Notes: generated from the sequence alone by a model not told the origin. Counted from the stretch's first letter, positions 23,532 through 40,750 are shown. The stretch is 64,000 nt of DNA from Paraspadella gotoi (GCA_051294375.1 CM119268.1:10512613-10576612), one strand, 5' to 3'. A program made the numbers and translations.

Positions 23532-25359
23532 TCATTTAGAAAACATCGATCTCTTTTTGACCCTTTCCTTTTTTCTCATCTGGCGAAAAATCTCAATATC
23601 TTCTTCTTCGCTCTCATCCGTACTACTTTCTGTTTCCCTGTTTCGTGAACGGTCATCACGATTTCGACGACGTTGTCGATCATTGCTACGACGGCGTCTT
23701 CGGCGACGATCATCGTCGCCACGATGGTCACTCTCATCACTGCGATGTCCACTGGCGTCACGGCAATGGCTCGTGTCGCGCCGCCGATGTTTACTATCAT
23801 ATCGAGGAAGATCCCGACATGTTCGTTCGTCGCGACATGATGATCTTCCATGACGACTTTCTCCATTACTTCCACTTCCCCCACTTTTTCTGCTGTCGTA
23901 GCCACTGCTTTTATCAGCGCAACAATTCGATCGTCCTCGCCGAACATAACATTTTCTGCAAAGATGATCATCCAAAGCTAAAGAAAGTTCTCTTCGGGAT
24001 TTATCATCAGGCCTCTTCTTCTCTTTGGTTTTCAGTTCTAGTTGATCGAGACGAATACATATTGTAGCTAAGGTCCGTTCCATTACCGTCAAGCGATCTT
24101 GAGATTTAGCATCATTGGATAGTGAGCACAATTTATCTACGTCCTTAGCAGTCAGTGGATCACTCATGCCATTTCTTACTGCTTCGTCTTTTATTTCACT
24201 ACAAACATCGATGCCTTGCAGAATGATTGTCATTTCATTTTGCTTCCGATTGTTCAACCGAGTCACGCCAAGCTCTCCAAGGAAACCACCATGACAGTAC
24301 GGTCGTTCTTGTCTCTCTTCGCGCATACATTCCTGTAGAATGACAGCAGGACTCAGGCGCTCGTCCGGTTCCGGGAGCAACATTTTAGCAATCAAATCTC
24401 GCAAAGCTGCTGAGTAAAATCCTGGAATTGGTTTGACCAAACCCTTCCAGTTAATGGCTGGAAACTGTAGAAGATGTTGACCTTTGTTGCAGAAGAACCA
24501 TAGAAGGCATCCAAAAGCCCAGATATCTGCGGGAAAGCTATAGTTATTTCCCAGTAGTACTTCGGGTGCCATATAAATGATGGTTCCGCACACAGTCTCG
24601 GGATAATTATTCTGAAAGAAATTGGCCAAACCAAAGTCACCCAACTTCCAGGTGATGCCATCTCTATTGCTAACGCCTAGGATATAAAAAATTTTAAAAA
24701 ACGTTAAATACAAATATTAATGTGGAAGAGGAGGTTTCCTTCTCACGCAGTCACGCATGGGAAGCAGTTTATAACTGTTTTGCTCTTTTAATTTATTAGT
24801 TCTTAGTTAAGATCTTACCCATTCAGCAGGTGTCGCTTCTTTTTTTTACCTAAAACGTTGTCGGGTTTAACATCCCGATGCATAATGCGCTTTTCATGTA
24901 GATATTGAAAAGCGGAAGAAAGATGAGTGATGAATCGCCAAACGTTGAATTCGGCACCCAAACCCTCGCGCCACTCAGTGTCATTTGATAACCTCTGCAA
25001 ATGCCTCGTTAGCGACCCGACGTCGGCATACTCCATCAGAATGAATAACTCGTTTTCTTTCTCGAAAGAACCTTTGAACCTGCGGCAAAGTATCAAATGA
25101 ATCAAATCAATTAATGAATCAATTAATAAATCTAAATATGGCGGTACCCGATAATGTTGATGTGTTGGCATTCCTTAAGAACTTCAATCTCGGAAGATAA
25201 AATCTTCTTGTCAAAATCTCTGAATTTTTTTAAAGCATAAATTGTTTCTCCTTTCCTCACTTTGTATACTTCTCCAAACTGACCACAGCCAAGTTTTATA
25301 GGTTTTCCCATATCGCTGAGAAAAATACTCAGGTCCAGTTGTGATGTCATGATTGTCAT
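23532..25359 (-). CDS. Ser/Thr protein kinase paralogue 2 with Arg/Ser-rich tail and no ZZ finger
   Basis: Three exons: 25359-25148, 25079-24850 and 24676-23532, with intron positions and phases identical to paralogue 1; 528 residues. The kinase motifs are intact: GCGQFGEVYKV, YALKKF, HRDVKPDN, DFGLAN, MAPEVL. The activation segment is a few residues shorter than in paralogue 1. After the kinase domain the sequence diverges completely. Where the paralogues have a ZZ finger, this one has a predicted helical stretch (around residues 335-390) followed by about 130 residues rich in Arg, Ser, Asp and Cys (for example RRRRRRSNDRQRRRNRDD), ending KKRSMFSK. Such RS/RD tails are typical of nuclear or RNA-associated proteins, but that is inference. 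It lies head-to-tail between the two other kinases. Confidence 0.88.
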
Positions 25360-25712
25360 TCAAAATGACAAATTAAAAATTATAGTTAAACTGAAATTAG
25401 AATAAACCGAAAGTAAATATTATACATAATTACATATACAACAATATACTATCCAAGACAAATGATAATGTAATTTGACTAAATATCGTCACTATTTTTT
25501 GAAGCGCCATACCTATTATAGCTACCCTTAATTTTAACCATAATTTCGAAAAATAATTCCTAACTTCACCCGTAACTTCAAACCTCATCCAAAACCCTAA
25601 AACTAATTCTAAATAGAAGCGGGGCACAAATATGAAATATACAAATAATAAAGAAAGCTTTCAATAAGCTACTATGGAACAAAATCTACATCCGATTGAT
25701 AAACTGTCTTTT

Positions 25713-27726
25713 TTAGTCCTCAAGCAACTGTTTCATCATCATAAGAAACGCCAAATTTTCGGCGGACACCATGGGCCGCCTTATGGCCACCATGTTGTGG
25801 TGGCTGTGAACGTTCCGATCGAAGCAGTCGGAGCAGAGATCGTAGTCGGAACACACCTTGCACTTGAAGCGGTTTCCGCGGACGTCGCCGTGGCAGAAGT
25901 CACACTCGATGCCCGGATGCAGGTCGGTGGTGGAGGAGGAGGAGGACGAGGAGGAGGAAGAGGAGGACGAGGACTCGGGCTGCCGTTGTCGACCATCGTT
26001 GGAGCATTCCTCGACGATAACCTTCGCCTGATGTTGGAAAGTGAATGATTCATGAATTTTTTTTCTAATCAATCATTATCATCAATTGCTACAGTAATGA
26101 CAAAAGTGAATTCGCGAAATGAGAACATTAAATGACACAGGAACAAAATTTATGAAAAGTCAATGTCAATACGACAATATGCAAATGAGATTGATGAACT
26201 CAATCTCATTCTTGGTTGCATCAAAAGTTCCAAAATCCAATTCGCTATACGTAACTTTTAATAAATTCTAAAGCATTGAATTGTCCCACTCAGTCTCAGG
26301 CAGTCACGTTTTATGTACTATGTCTCCCACGCTTACCTCCAATCTCTCATCGGGATCGCCTTCCATCATTTTACTCAAGATGCGCTTGAAATCCGCCGAG
26401 AATCTCTCCGGTACCAGAGTCTTGCTTCCGGCTCCATTCCACCGAAACGCCGGGAGGTACTTGAGATGCTTTCCTCCCGCGGCGTAGAAACAGAGTACGG
26501 CGCCCAAAGACCAGACGTCGGCGGCGGCGCTGTACTGGGTCGGTTGGGATTAACTTAAATTTAAAAATAAAAATAACAGATTATATACGCCGTAGAATAA
26601 ATCGTTGTAAAAAATCTTAAAAGCATAAGGATCGTCGCAATCGCATAAGAGAAATCTGGATTGACGAGAAATTTTGATACTAAAAAAATCAAATTTGAGA
26701 AAAGAAAATTAATTTATAAACAGAAAGAAAAAGAAGAAAATAATAAATATAAAGAAAGAATAGAAAAGAAAGAAAGAATAGAAAGGAAAGAAAGAATAGA
26801 AAGAATAGAAAGAAAAGAAAGAATAAAAAGGAAAGAAAAAATAAAAAGGGGAAAAAAAATTTATAAACAGAAAGAAATATTCTATTTTGCAATTGTCAAT
26901 TAAAAAAAATAATAAAGTACCAAGGAAAATTAAAGTTACAGTTTCTAAAAAAACAACAAAAAAAACAAACTTTTTCATTGTCAAATAAACTGATCAGCAG
27001 ACGCAGCCCCTGAGAAAAAAAAAAGAATAAATATAAAACAGAAAAATAACTTATTTTCGAGTTTAATTTTTAGCAAGTGCTAAGTCTGGACAGACATTAT
27101 TGAAGGTACTTTTGTTTTACTTTTAGCCCTCATAAGCGAGCAGTTTGCTCGAATGCGACCTCTCTAAATTTGGGAATAAATGGCAATAATAATAAAAAAA
27201 AAAATAATCAGAAAGAGAGAGAGAGAGAGAGAAAGAAGCCAAATCGTTTTCAGACGAATCAGCAGCGGCAGCAGCAGAGGCACCCAGAAAAAAAAAGAAA
27301 TCAAAAGGCAGCAGCAGAAGCAGCAGGAGAAAAGAGAGAAAAAGAAAGAGCCCCTGCAGAGCCAGCTGCAGAGAAAGAAATCAAAAGGCAGAAACAGCAG
27401 GAGAAAAGAGAGAAAAAGAATAAGCCCCTGCAGAGCCAGCTGCAGACTCGTTTTTTTCCCCTTTCTCTATGAATCAGTGACTAGGGAAAAAAGAGAGGGA
27501 GAGAGACATGTAATTAAAAGAGAAAAGAGAGAGAGAAAGAAATAGAAAAATAAAAGAGAGAAAATTTGTTTGTTTTGATAAAACGTAAACAAAACATATT
27601 TAATAACTTAATTTAATAATTTTAAGCACATCGATGATGAGAAGCTGTATATAAATTTTCAGCTTCATACACCCAAATTTAATCATAAAAAAGGCGATCT
27701 ATAATTTGGAACGCCGACGACAACAA

Positions 27727-27757
<31 letters not shown>

Positions 27758-29775
27758 AACGCCACTTATGCGCAAAAGCGTTACAATATCGTCGCAAACG
27801 CTAAGCGCTAAGCTAAAAGTATATATATATTTTTTTTCACAACAAAGAAGAAATTAACAAAGGTGGGAAAGGTTTCTGAAGGTACCATAAATATTATATC
27901 AATATCATAGTTAACACCGTCGCAGCAATCTTGCTCCAATCACCTGATCTCCGTTAAGGACTTCCGGCGCTGCGTATGTCACGGTTCCGGCGCCGATATT
28001 CTCTTGAAACTTCTGCAAGGCGGCGCCGTCGACGAGTTTGATGAAACCGAAGTCGGACAACTTCCACTGGAGGCCGCCGCTGGACCTGTGGGGTAAATCT
28101 TCTCAATTTTCGCCTCTCTTTACGTGACTCATACTTACCAATCTGCTGTCAATAAGAAGTTATTACGTAATGAACTTAGTCGGACATTGCAACAAGTTCA
28201 CCCCGCTTGTGAGCACGACTCCTTCGGTCGTGACCCGATGGCTCATTGAGTAATAACATCAGCTTTAACGTTCCTATGTTATACACCAGCAATCAAACAC
28301 TTACCGTCCGACTCCCAAGATATTGTCCGGCTTAAGATTCTGATGCAGGATTCTCTTTTGGTGCATGAAAGCGACGCCTCTCGAAATGTGACACAAAAAC
28401 CTCCAAGTGTTAAACTCCGCTCCGAGACGGCGAGTCCATTCCCCCTCGTCGAAACGCTGAGAAATTAGTGTCAAGGAATTTAGTTAAAAGAAAGTCATAC
28501 CTATTACAAAGAAAAAAAAACAAAAAAATACTGCGGGTCACGTTACCGCAGACCTGAATAAAGCTGGTCAGGGTCCCGACGTCAGCGAATTCCATCAAAA
28601 TGAAAAGTTTTCTGTCTTTTCGGTAGCAACTTTTGATTTCGATAACATTGTCGTGTTCTAATTCCTTGAGAATCTCAGCCTGAATGAAATTTAAGAAATT
28701 TGAAAACCCACTCACATTAAAAAACAAAAAACAAAAAAAAAAAAAAAACTAAAACCAAATCAATCAATTAGTAAATCAATCAATCAATCAATTATTGTAC
28801 AAATGAATAAAATAAAAAGATAAATCGAATAACCAATTAATTAATTATTTTTGAACGACGACGACATTAGACAAATAAGTTTTATACTGAAGAGACAGTA
28901 ATTATTGTTATATGTTAATGACAGAACCGCTCAATACAAGCAGTCCCTGAGCTTCGGATCAGGCTGTAACACCATGTTACAGGCGGGTTAAGCGCCCTGT
29001 CCCTCTTAACTGCTAGGCGACCACCGGGCTAGAACCCCAGACATTTGGGTTGGGAGGCGAATGACTTGCCTTCGGCACCAATGGCTGCTGATGAACGGTT
29101 GGTGGATTTTAGTCCACCATACATCCCCCCCTCCCGTAGGGAGAAGTCTGTTGCGTCTCTTCAGTGAATTGTTGTTGTTGGTGGAAAGTTTGTCACCAAG
29201 TTGAGGCATGTCGCCTGATGTGTTGTGGGCGGAAAGTGCATCGCCTGGTTGAGGCATGTCGCCTGAAAGTGTTGTTGTTGCTGTTGTGTTCGGAAGTCGG
29301 GCTCACCAATGAAGATACAGTAATTATTGTTATACGTTAATGACAGAACCGTCAATGTAAGCAGTCCCTGAGCTTCGGATCAGGCTGTAACACCGTGTTA
29401 CAGGCGGGTTAAACGCCCCGTCCCTCTTAACTGCTAGGCGACCACCAGGCTGGAACCCCAGACCTTTGGGTTGGGAGGCGAATGACTTGCCTCCGGCACC
29501 AATAGCCGCTGATGAACGGTTGGTGGATTTTAGTCCACCATAATACCTAAAATAAAATTAATCTCTGAATTATAAAATAACCCAAAACGATGATTCCATG
29601 AATCGGTGTTGAAACTTATAGTTTTGACCTCGTTAGACGCGACGATTCCCGGTTTGGAGATTTCCTTCAACGCCAAAGTCGTCGTTCCCTGCTTGACCTT
29701 GAAGACGGGTCCGAATTGGCCGTGACCCAGGACGAGCGGGTTCCCGTCGGATCCTTTGACGAAATCGACGGACAT
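25713..29775 (-). CDS. Predicted pseudokinase with ZZ zinc finger (paralogue 3)
   Basis: Six phase-compatible exons: 29775-29629, 28679-28554, 28456-28305, 28085-27944, 26534-26337 and 26027-25713; 359 residues, the same length as paralogue 1. The glycine loop (GHGQFGPVFKV), the ATP lysine (LALKEI), the DFG (SDFGFIK) and APE motifs are present. The catalytic loop reads LHQNLKPDN instead of HRDLKPDN, so the proton-acceptor Asp is Asn and the Arg is Gln. Phosphotransfer should be lost or severely reduced while ATP binding may remain. The linker holds a poly-Ser run of about 14 residues, followed by a ZZ finger (CDFCHGDVRGNRFKCKVC, CSDCFDR, HSHHN) and the shared tail MMMKQLLED. Extra introns relative to the paralogues are long and repeat-filled: intron 4 has (GA), A-rich, (GAC)n and an 80-bp tandem repeat; intron 1 has SINE-like repeats. 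A pseudokinase could act as scaffold or regulator of its two neighbours. Confidence 0.85.
26170..26214. repeat. Octamer-containing hairpin repeat, copy 1
   Basis: ACGACAATATGCAAATGAG continues into ATTGA, a short loop and TCAATCTCATT, so the right half folds into a hairpin. Relatives lie at about 54594-54640 (TGCAATATGTAAATGAG plus the same hairpin) and 56314-56346 (identical left half, shortened right half). All three lie in introns. The core ATGCAAAT is a POU-type octamer. Confidence 0.7.
27297..27448. repeat. 80-bp tandem duplication in a pseudokinase intron
   Basis: Two copies of a purine-rich unit, 27297-27376 and from 27377, share the end CCCCTGCAGAGCCAGCTGCAG. The open frame they create on the + strand is a by-product, because the region is intronic on the minus strand. 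Confidence 0.75.
27716..27762. repeat. (GAC)n trinucleotide repeat
   Basis: An almost uninterrupted run of GAC triplets lies within an intron of the pseudokinase gene. Confidence 0.85.
28889..29120 (-). mobile_element. tRNA-related SINE-like repeat, copy 1
   Basis: This roughly 232-bp sequence is repeated in the same orientation at 29311-29542 with only scattered substitutions. Read on the minus strand, it contains an A-box-like TGGTGCCGAAGG and about 30 bp later a B-box-like GGGGTTCTAGCC. That is the spacing of a tRNA-type internal RNA polymerase III promoter. No open frame is present. It sits in intron 1 of the pseudokinase gene. Confidence 0.5.
29311..29542 (-). mobile_element. tRNA-related SINE-like repeat, copy 2
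   Basis: Second copy of the preceding element, with A-box-like TGGTGCCGGAGG (29501-29490, minus) and B-box-like GGGGTTCCAGCC (29460-29449). A third, strongly diverged relative seems to lie at about 55005-55140 in an aminopeptidase intron. The 190-bp spacer between copies 1 and 2 contains short GTTGTTGTT and CATGTCGCCTGA repeats. Confidence 0.5.
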
Positions 29776-29971
29776 TTTCTCCCCAGGGCGGTCGTCGTTG
29801 TTGTTATTGTTGTTGTTCAGAGTCGGAATCGTGTCGCGACTTTTGGACGAAGAGGTCAGACATTTCGGTTTTGAGGCGTCGCGTCAGTTGAAAATCGTGC
29901 AGTGATGAAAAAAAAGTAATAATTTTGATTTAATTTTTTAAAATTTTTCCTATATTTCCTTTGTATTCGCA

Positions 29972-30030
<59 letters not shown>

Positions 30031-30572
30031 TGAAATATAGTAGTATTGTCGAGAAACTGCGTTCAAATTGTTTGCGCGCTAATTAAGCATTTCAACATTT
30101 CAAGTTTGGCCAATGATAAAAAATAAAAAGAATATTGATAATAAATGTAAAAATGCTAATGATAATTTTAATAACACGTAATGTTTAATGTGATTAGATC
30201 AAATTGATTTTTTTTTTTTTTTTTTGGCGAACCCACAGGCAAAAGGTTGATAAGGTTCGAATAGTCAGAAACCACGAAGATCGAAAATTAAATGACGGAA
30301 CTAATGGCAGAAACAGGAAAACCGGGCAACGAATATAAATTTGTGCGTCTATGAGACAGCAGTTTTGAAAGTATGTTTAACAATTTAAATTATAAGTTGA
30401 TTCCATAAAATAAAAGAGATAAAAATATAAAATTCAACTTTAATTTTATATTTTAGAGTTTAGATTTAGTTTTTTCTTTTCAAGTTTCAGAAAAAACAAG
30501 GGATCCTCTTTTTCAGTTTAACTACCAAACTTTTCTTGTTTTTCTAACTTGACTAACTTGACTAACTTGACT

Positions 30573-30628
<56 letters not shown>

Positions 30629-31425
30629 TTCTTTGCCGACAAGCAAAACACATTTTTATTCACTAAATTTCATATATATATCTATTATCTAGGGTTAAAG
30701 AAAGTTTTTTTTAATGAATGGATTATATTTACATTGATTGTACCAATTTCATAATAAGTTCCATCTCATCTGATTCAAGATGAAGCACGTACATGAACTT
30801 ATATTTAATTTTTTTGAAAAATAATAAAGATTACTTTTTAATTCAAATATGAGACGGTAATGGCAATAAAAACATTAAATACATTCTTCTTATTTCAATA
30901 TTGTACACAGCAGTGCACATATAAAAAACCTTTCGCAAATAATGATTACGAAGCAGATTTGTAATCATTGATCAGTCTCTTTGGACTTTGAACGGATATC
31001 GCTTAAATCAAACGTGTTCATTTGTTTCGACTTCCTATTATTACCGAAGCCGTAAGTGCCGAAACTGTCTGTGGGTGTAACTTTTCACGCTATTTTAAAT
31101 GGCGTTTCGTCAAAACTTTTGAACTTGCAGTTAGTAGAAAGCAATTGATAACAATGGTTAATAAAGTGTTTCACATGTATTATTTTGGATATGGCTAAAG
31201 GCAAAAGAAGTGAAAAATAGGACAACCACTACGCGTCATACCGTAATTTATTTTCAAGAGTTTGTGTTTGTGTTCAATATTCATTTCATTCAATTTCGTT
31301 TTTAGCTTTTCCCTTTTAGCTATTCCCTTGAATCAAAATGATTCATCTATTGACGTAATATAACTGATAACGCTAAGCGTCACGAGAGCTGCCGATTTCA
31401 ATTTTTTTAAATTTTTTTTTTTTTA
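29776..31425. other. Intergenic region between pseudokinase and multi-pass membrane gene
   Basis: This AT-rich region has a (GA)n tract at about 29974-30024 and a (CT)n tract at about 30574-30624. I see no coding exon. It should contain the promoter of the pseudokinase (minus strand) and the 3' end of the gene that stops at 31426. Confidence 0.5.
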
Positions 31426-37290
<5,865 letters not shown>

Positions 37291-37299
37291 GGCAAGGGC

Positions 37300-37950
37300 T
37301 ATTCCTGGCAGCAGGGGGGGATGTAATGATGCAATGAATTTCGTCTTAATCGCTCAAAGATTTGACAAGACACGGTAAAATTAACAACAATATCAACCAC
37401 GATGGTTTTGGAAAAATCTTCTCGTATCACCTTGTATTGCGTTACTCTCGAACTGTTGTGAAGAATTCTAGAGCTGACTTTGATCTATGCGGCGGAATGC
37501 TGAGTGAAAGTATTGCGAAACTTATCGTTCCTCGTACTTTGCCATTCCTTTTTCCCCCTAACCTAACAAGCGCGCTTCTCATCAATTCCTGCCGCTTGGA
37601 CTAAGAAGCACAAAATTATCTCTTCTGTACGTTTTACGACATTTCGACTTCTATCTCATCAGCAAAGATGGAATTGGAACCAAAAATAGAATCGGATCCG
37701 CGACTCGGGCAGAATCCGGCAGGAAGCTTCTCATTGGACCAACCACCAAGTGAATGGACTTACTTAAATGTCATAATAGAACGCACGTCACACCACCTCG
37801 TCCCTTGCGATTGGCGAAGCTCTTTCTCCACGCGCCCCCCTCCGACGCTCCCCCTTCCGTCGCCATTTTCTGATTGATGTGTCCATAATGGAACGATGAA
37901 ACGCAATAAACGACGACGCTTCGATTCTTTCATCCCCCCCCGTGCCGCCT
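37300..37950. other. Unassigned stretch upstream of the multi-pass gene
   Basis: No exon that I can defend on either strand. A 69-codon + frame at 37668 has no splice or family support. CCAAT-like motifs (CATTGGACCAACCACC, about 37733) suggest promoter-type sequence, but weakly. Confidence 0.3.
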
Positions 37951-37951
37951 C

Positions 37952-38035
37952 TCGATTCCCGGCGTCTTGCGCGCCGCCTTTCGATTCCCGGCGTCTAGCG
38001 CGCCGCCTCTCGATTCCCGGCGTCTCGCGCGCCGA
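37952..38035. repeat. 29-bp GC-rich tandem repeat, about three units
   Basis: Units begin at 37952, 37981 and 38010 with TCGATTCCCGGCGTCT followed by a GCGCGCC palindrome. The second base after GTCT varies (T, A, C) while the rest is nearly constant. Confidence 0.9.
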
Positions 38036-38080
38036 TTATTTTTTCCTCCCAAGCGAAAAATTGACGCCGCCAAAGAAGGA

Positions 38081-39322
38081 AACTAATTGGCTTCGGATTC
38101 TCTGCGGAATTTTCGGTTCTCTGGGAAAGATTACGTTTTTGACGGGCGTTTTGTAACGTAGTGTTGCGATTGGATGGGTCATTTCCTGCGGGTAAAAACT
38201 TCCTTACTGGCAGTTATATAATTAAGCTAGATTGTCGTCAAAAGGCATGCGGACAACGCCGTCATCGTCCCCGTGATTTTCTTCATCGTTCTCGTTATCA
38301 TTGTAATTGTTGTCTTATGCCGTCTGTTCCCACACTTTTTTTTTACCAAAAGAAACAATTTTACGCGGGTCATTTTATGCACCTTCGTCGTCTTCGTCGT
38401 CGTTCGTCGTCATCTTCATAGTAGTAGTAGTCCGTTGTGGCTCTTTTACAAGGCACGGTTGCCATGAGTGATATATTGCAGGATGTTTTTGACATAACTC
38501 TTTGTTTTACACGATCGCTTCAGTGCGTTTTTTTTTTTTTTATTTATAGTTTTTTTTTTTAGTCGGCTCGCGCTCTTTACAATTTCCACCGGTGCACAAT
38601 GTACTCGGAATAGCGACCCAGTGAGGAAAGGTTTTTTTTATTGAAAAAAGGTAGATGAGGCAGTTACCAGAAATTTTTTGTTTTAACAGTTAACGCTTAG
38701 CTTAATTATATAACTGCCAGTAAGGAAGTTTTTACCCGCAGGAAATGACCCATCCAATCGCAACACTACGTTACAAAACGCCCGTCAAAACGTAATCTTT
38801 CCCAGAGAACCGGAAAATTCCGCAGAGAATCCGAAGCCAATTAGTTTTGAGCGATACGATAGGTGGTATTCCAATCCCTGCTCGACTGCTTGAGCGTTAA
38901 CTGTTAAAACAAAAATTTTCTGGTAACTGCGCTTCATCTACCTTTATTTTCAATAAAAAAAACTTTTCCTCACTGGGTCACTATTCCAAGTACATTGTGC
39001 ACCGGTGGAAATTGTAAAGAGCGCGCGCCGAACTAAAAAAAAAATAAAAAAAAAAACGCACTGAAGCGATCGTCGTAAAACAAAGAGTTATGTCAAAAAC
39101 ATCTGCAATATATCACTCATGGCAACCGTGCCTTGTAAAAGAGCCACAACGGACTACTACTACTATGAAGATGACGACGACGACGACGAAGACGACGAAG
39201 GTGCATAATGACCCGTAAAAATTGTTTCTTTGGTAAAAAAAAAGTGTGGGAACAGACGGCATAAGACAACAATTACAATGATAACGAGAACGATGAAGAA
39301 AATCACGGGGACGATGACGGCG
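38081..39322. repeat. Nested inverted duplication, order A-B-A'-spacer-B'
   Basis: Arm A (38081-38228, 148 bp) recurs inverted at 38699-38846. Arm B (about 38257-38698) recurs inverted at about 38893-39322. Identity is high, with a few small indels. Segment A-B-A' by itself looks like a fold-back element with 148-bp terminal inverted repeats. B' lies outside it after a 46-bp spacer. Arm B contains a stretch that would encode a transmembrane helix (PVIFFIVLVIIVIVVLCRLF), on + in B and on - in B'. No transposase is seen. A fold-back transposon or an inverted assembly chimera are both possible. Confidence 0.75.
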
Positions 39323-39628
39323 ACGATGTTAACAACGATGACGGCAAAAAGACCCCGCCCCCCCGCCCGCCCCCCTTCCTCCCTGCCCCGATTATTTCTC
39401 CTTTATTATTCCCGCTTTCTTCTTTTTCTTTCATAAACAATCGAAATGCGTCTTTTTCTTCTTCTCTTCCTTTCTCTTTTCCTTGTTTTCTCCTTCTTAA
39501 TACTTCTTCTTCTCCTTCCCTTCCCCCCGCTTGCCCGTCGCGAGGCGGCAAAAACGCGCGCGCCGACCGTCCACAGTCTCCGCGGGGACGAAAGACGCGT
39601 CCCGTCGCGGAATCCTGACCTTTGCGCG

Positions 39629-40750
39629 GTCGGATTGGGGAGAGAGAGGAGAGAGAGGTGGAGGAAGAGAAAAGAGAGGTTGAGGGAAGAGGAGAGAGAG
39701 GTTAAGGGAAGAGGAGAGATATGTGGAGGAAGAGAAAAGAAAGGTTGAGGGAAGAGGAAAGAGAGGTTAAGGGAAGAGGAGAGATAGAGTGGGAGGAAGA
39801 GAAGAGATGAGGGTGAGGAAGAGGAGAGAGAGGTTGAGGGAAGAGGAGAGATAGGTGGAGGAAGAAAGAGAGAGGTTGAGGGAAGAGGAGAGATAGGTTG
39901 GAGGAAGAGAAGAGAGAGGTTGAGGGAAGAGGAGAGAGAGGTAAGGTTGAGGGAAGAGGAGGAAGAGAAAAGAGAGAGGTTAGGGAAGAGGAGAGATAGG
40001 TGGAGGAAGAGAAGAGAGAGGTTGAGGGAAGAGGAGAGAGAGGTTGGAGAAGAAAAGAGAGAGGTTGAGGAAGAGGAGAGAGAGGTTGAGGGAAGAGGAG
40101 GAAGAGAAGAGAGAGGTTGAGGAAGAGGAGAGATAGGTGAGAGGAGAGAAAAGAGAGAGGTTGAGGGAAAAGAGTAGGAAGAGAAGAGAGAGGTTGAGGG
40201 AAAGAGGAGAGTAGAGTAGAGGAAGAGAAGAAGATAGGTAGGAAGAGAAGAGAAGAGTTGGAGGAAGAGAAGAGAGAGTTTGAGGAAGAGGAGAGATAGG
40301 TGGAGAGAGAAGAGAAGAGGTTGAGGGAAGAGGAGAGAGAGGTTGAGGAAGAGGAAGAGATAGGTGGAGGAAGAGAAGAGAGGTGAGGAAGAGAAGAGAG
40401 AGGTTGAGGGAAGAGGAGAGATAGGTGGAGAGAGGAGATGAGAGAAGGTGAGGGAGAGAGAGAGAGAGGTTGAGGCGAAGAGAGAAAGAAGAGAGAGGTT
40501 GTGGAAGAGGAGAGATAGTGGTAGGAAGAGAAGAGAGAGGTTGAGGGAAGAGGAGAGAGAGGGTGAGGAAGAGAAGAGATAGGTTGAGGGAAGAGGAGAG
40601 AGAGGTTGAGGAGCAGAGAAGAGAAGAGAGAGGTTGAGGGAAGAGGAGAGATAGGTAAAGGAAGAGACAAGAAGGGAGGTTGGAAGGGAAAGAGGGGCGA
40701 CGGTGGAAGAGAGAAAGAAGAAAGAAGAAAGTGAGAAGCGGGGGTAAAAC
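39629..40750. repeat. Purine-rich minisatellite of about 1.1 kb
   Basis: Degenerate head-to-tail repeats of GAGGTTGAGGGAAGAGG and GATAGGTGGAGGAAGAG modules form a period of roughly 40 bp. The + strand is almost pure purine. The 470-codon frame on the other strand (Ser/Leu/Pro-rich) is a consequence of the repeat and not a gene. Confidence 0.85.

Noticed and set aside
26661-27545. Lys/Glu/Arg- and Gln-rich + strand frames
   Set aside because: They lie in an intron of the minus-strand pseudokinase gene and follow A-rich and 80-bp repeat sequence.
28889-29542. Possible true tRNA genes
   Set aside because: A- and B-box-like stretches are present, but no cloverleaf with matching acceptor stems could be drawn. 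Two copies in a row fit a SINE better.
37952-38035. CRISPR-like array
   Set aside because: Contiguous 29-bp tandem units without unique spacers, in a eukaryotic genome.
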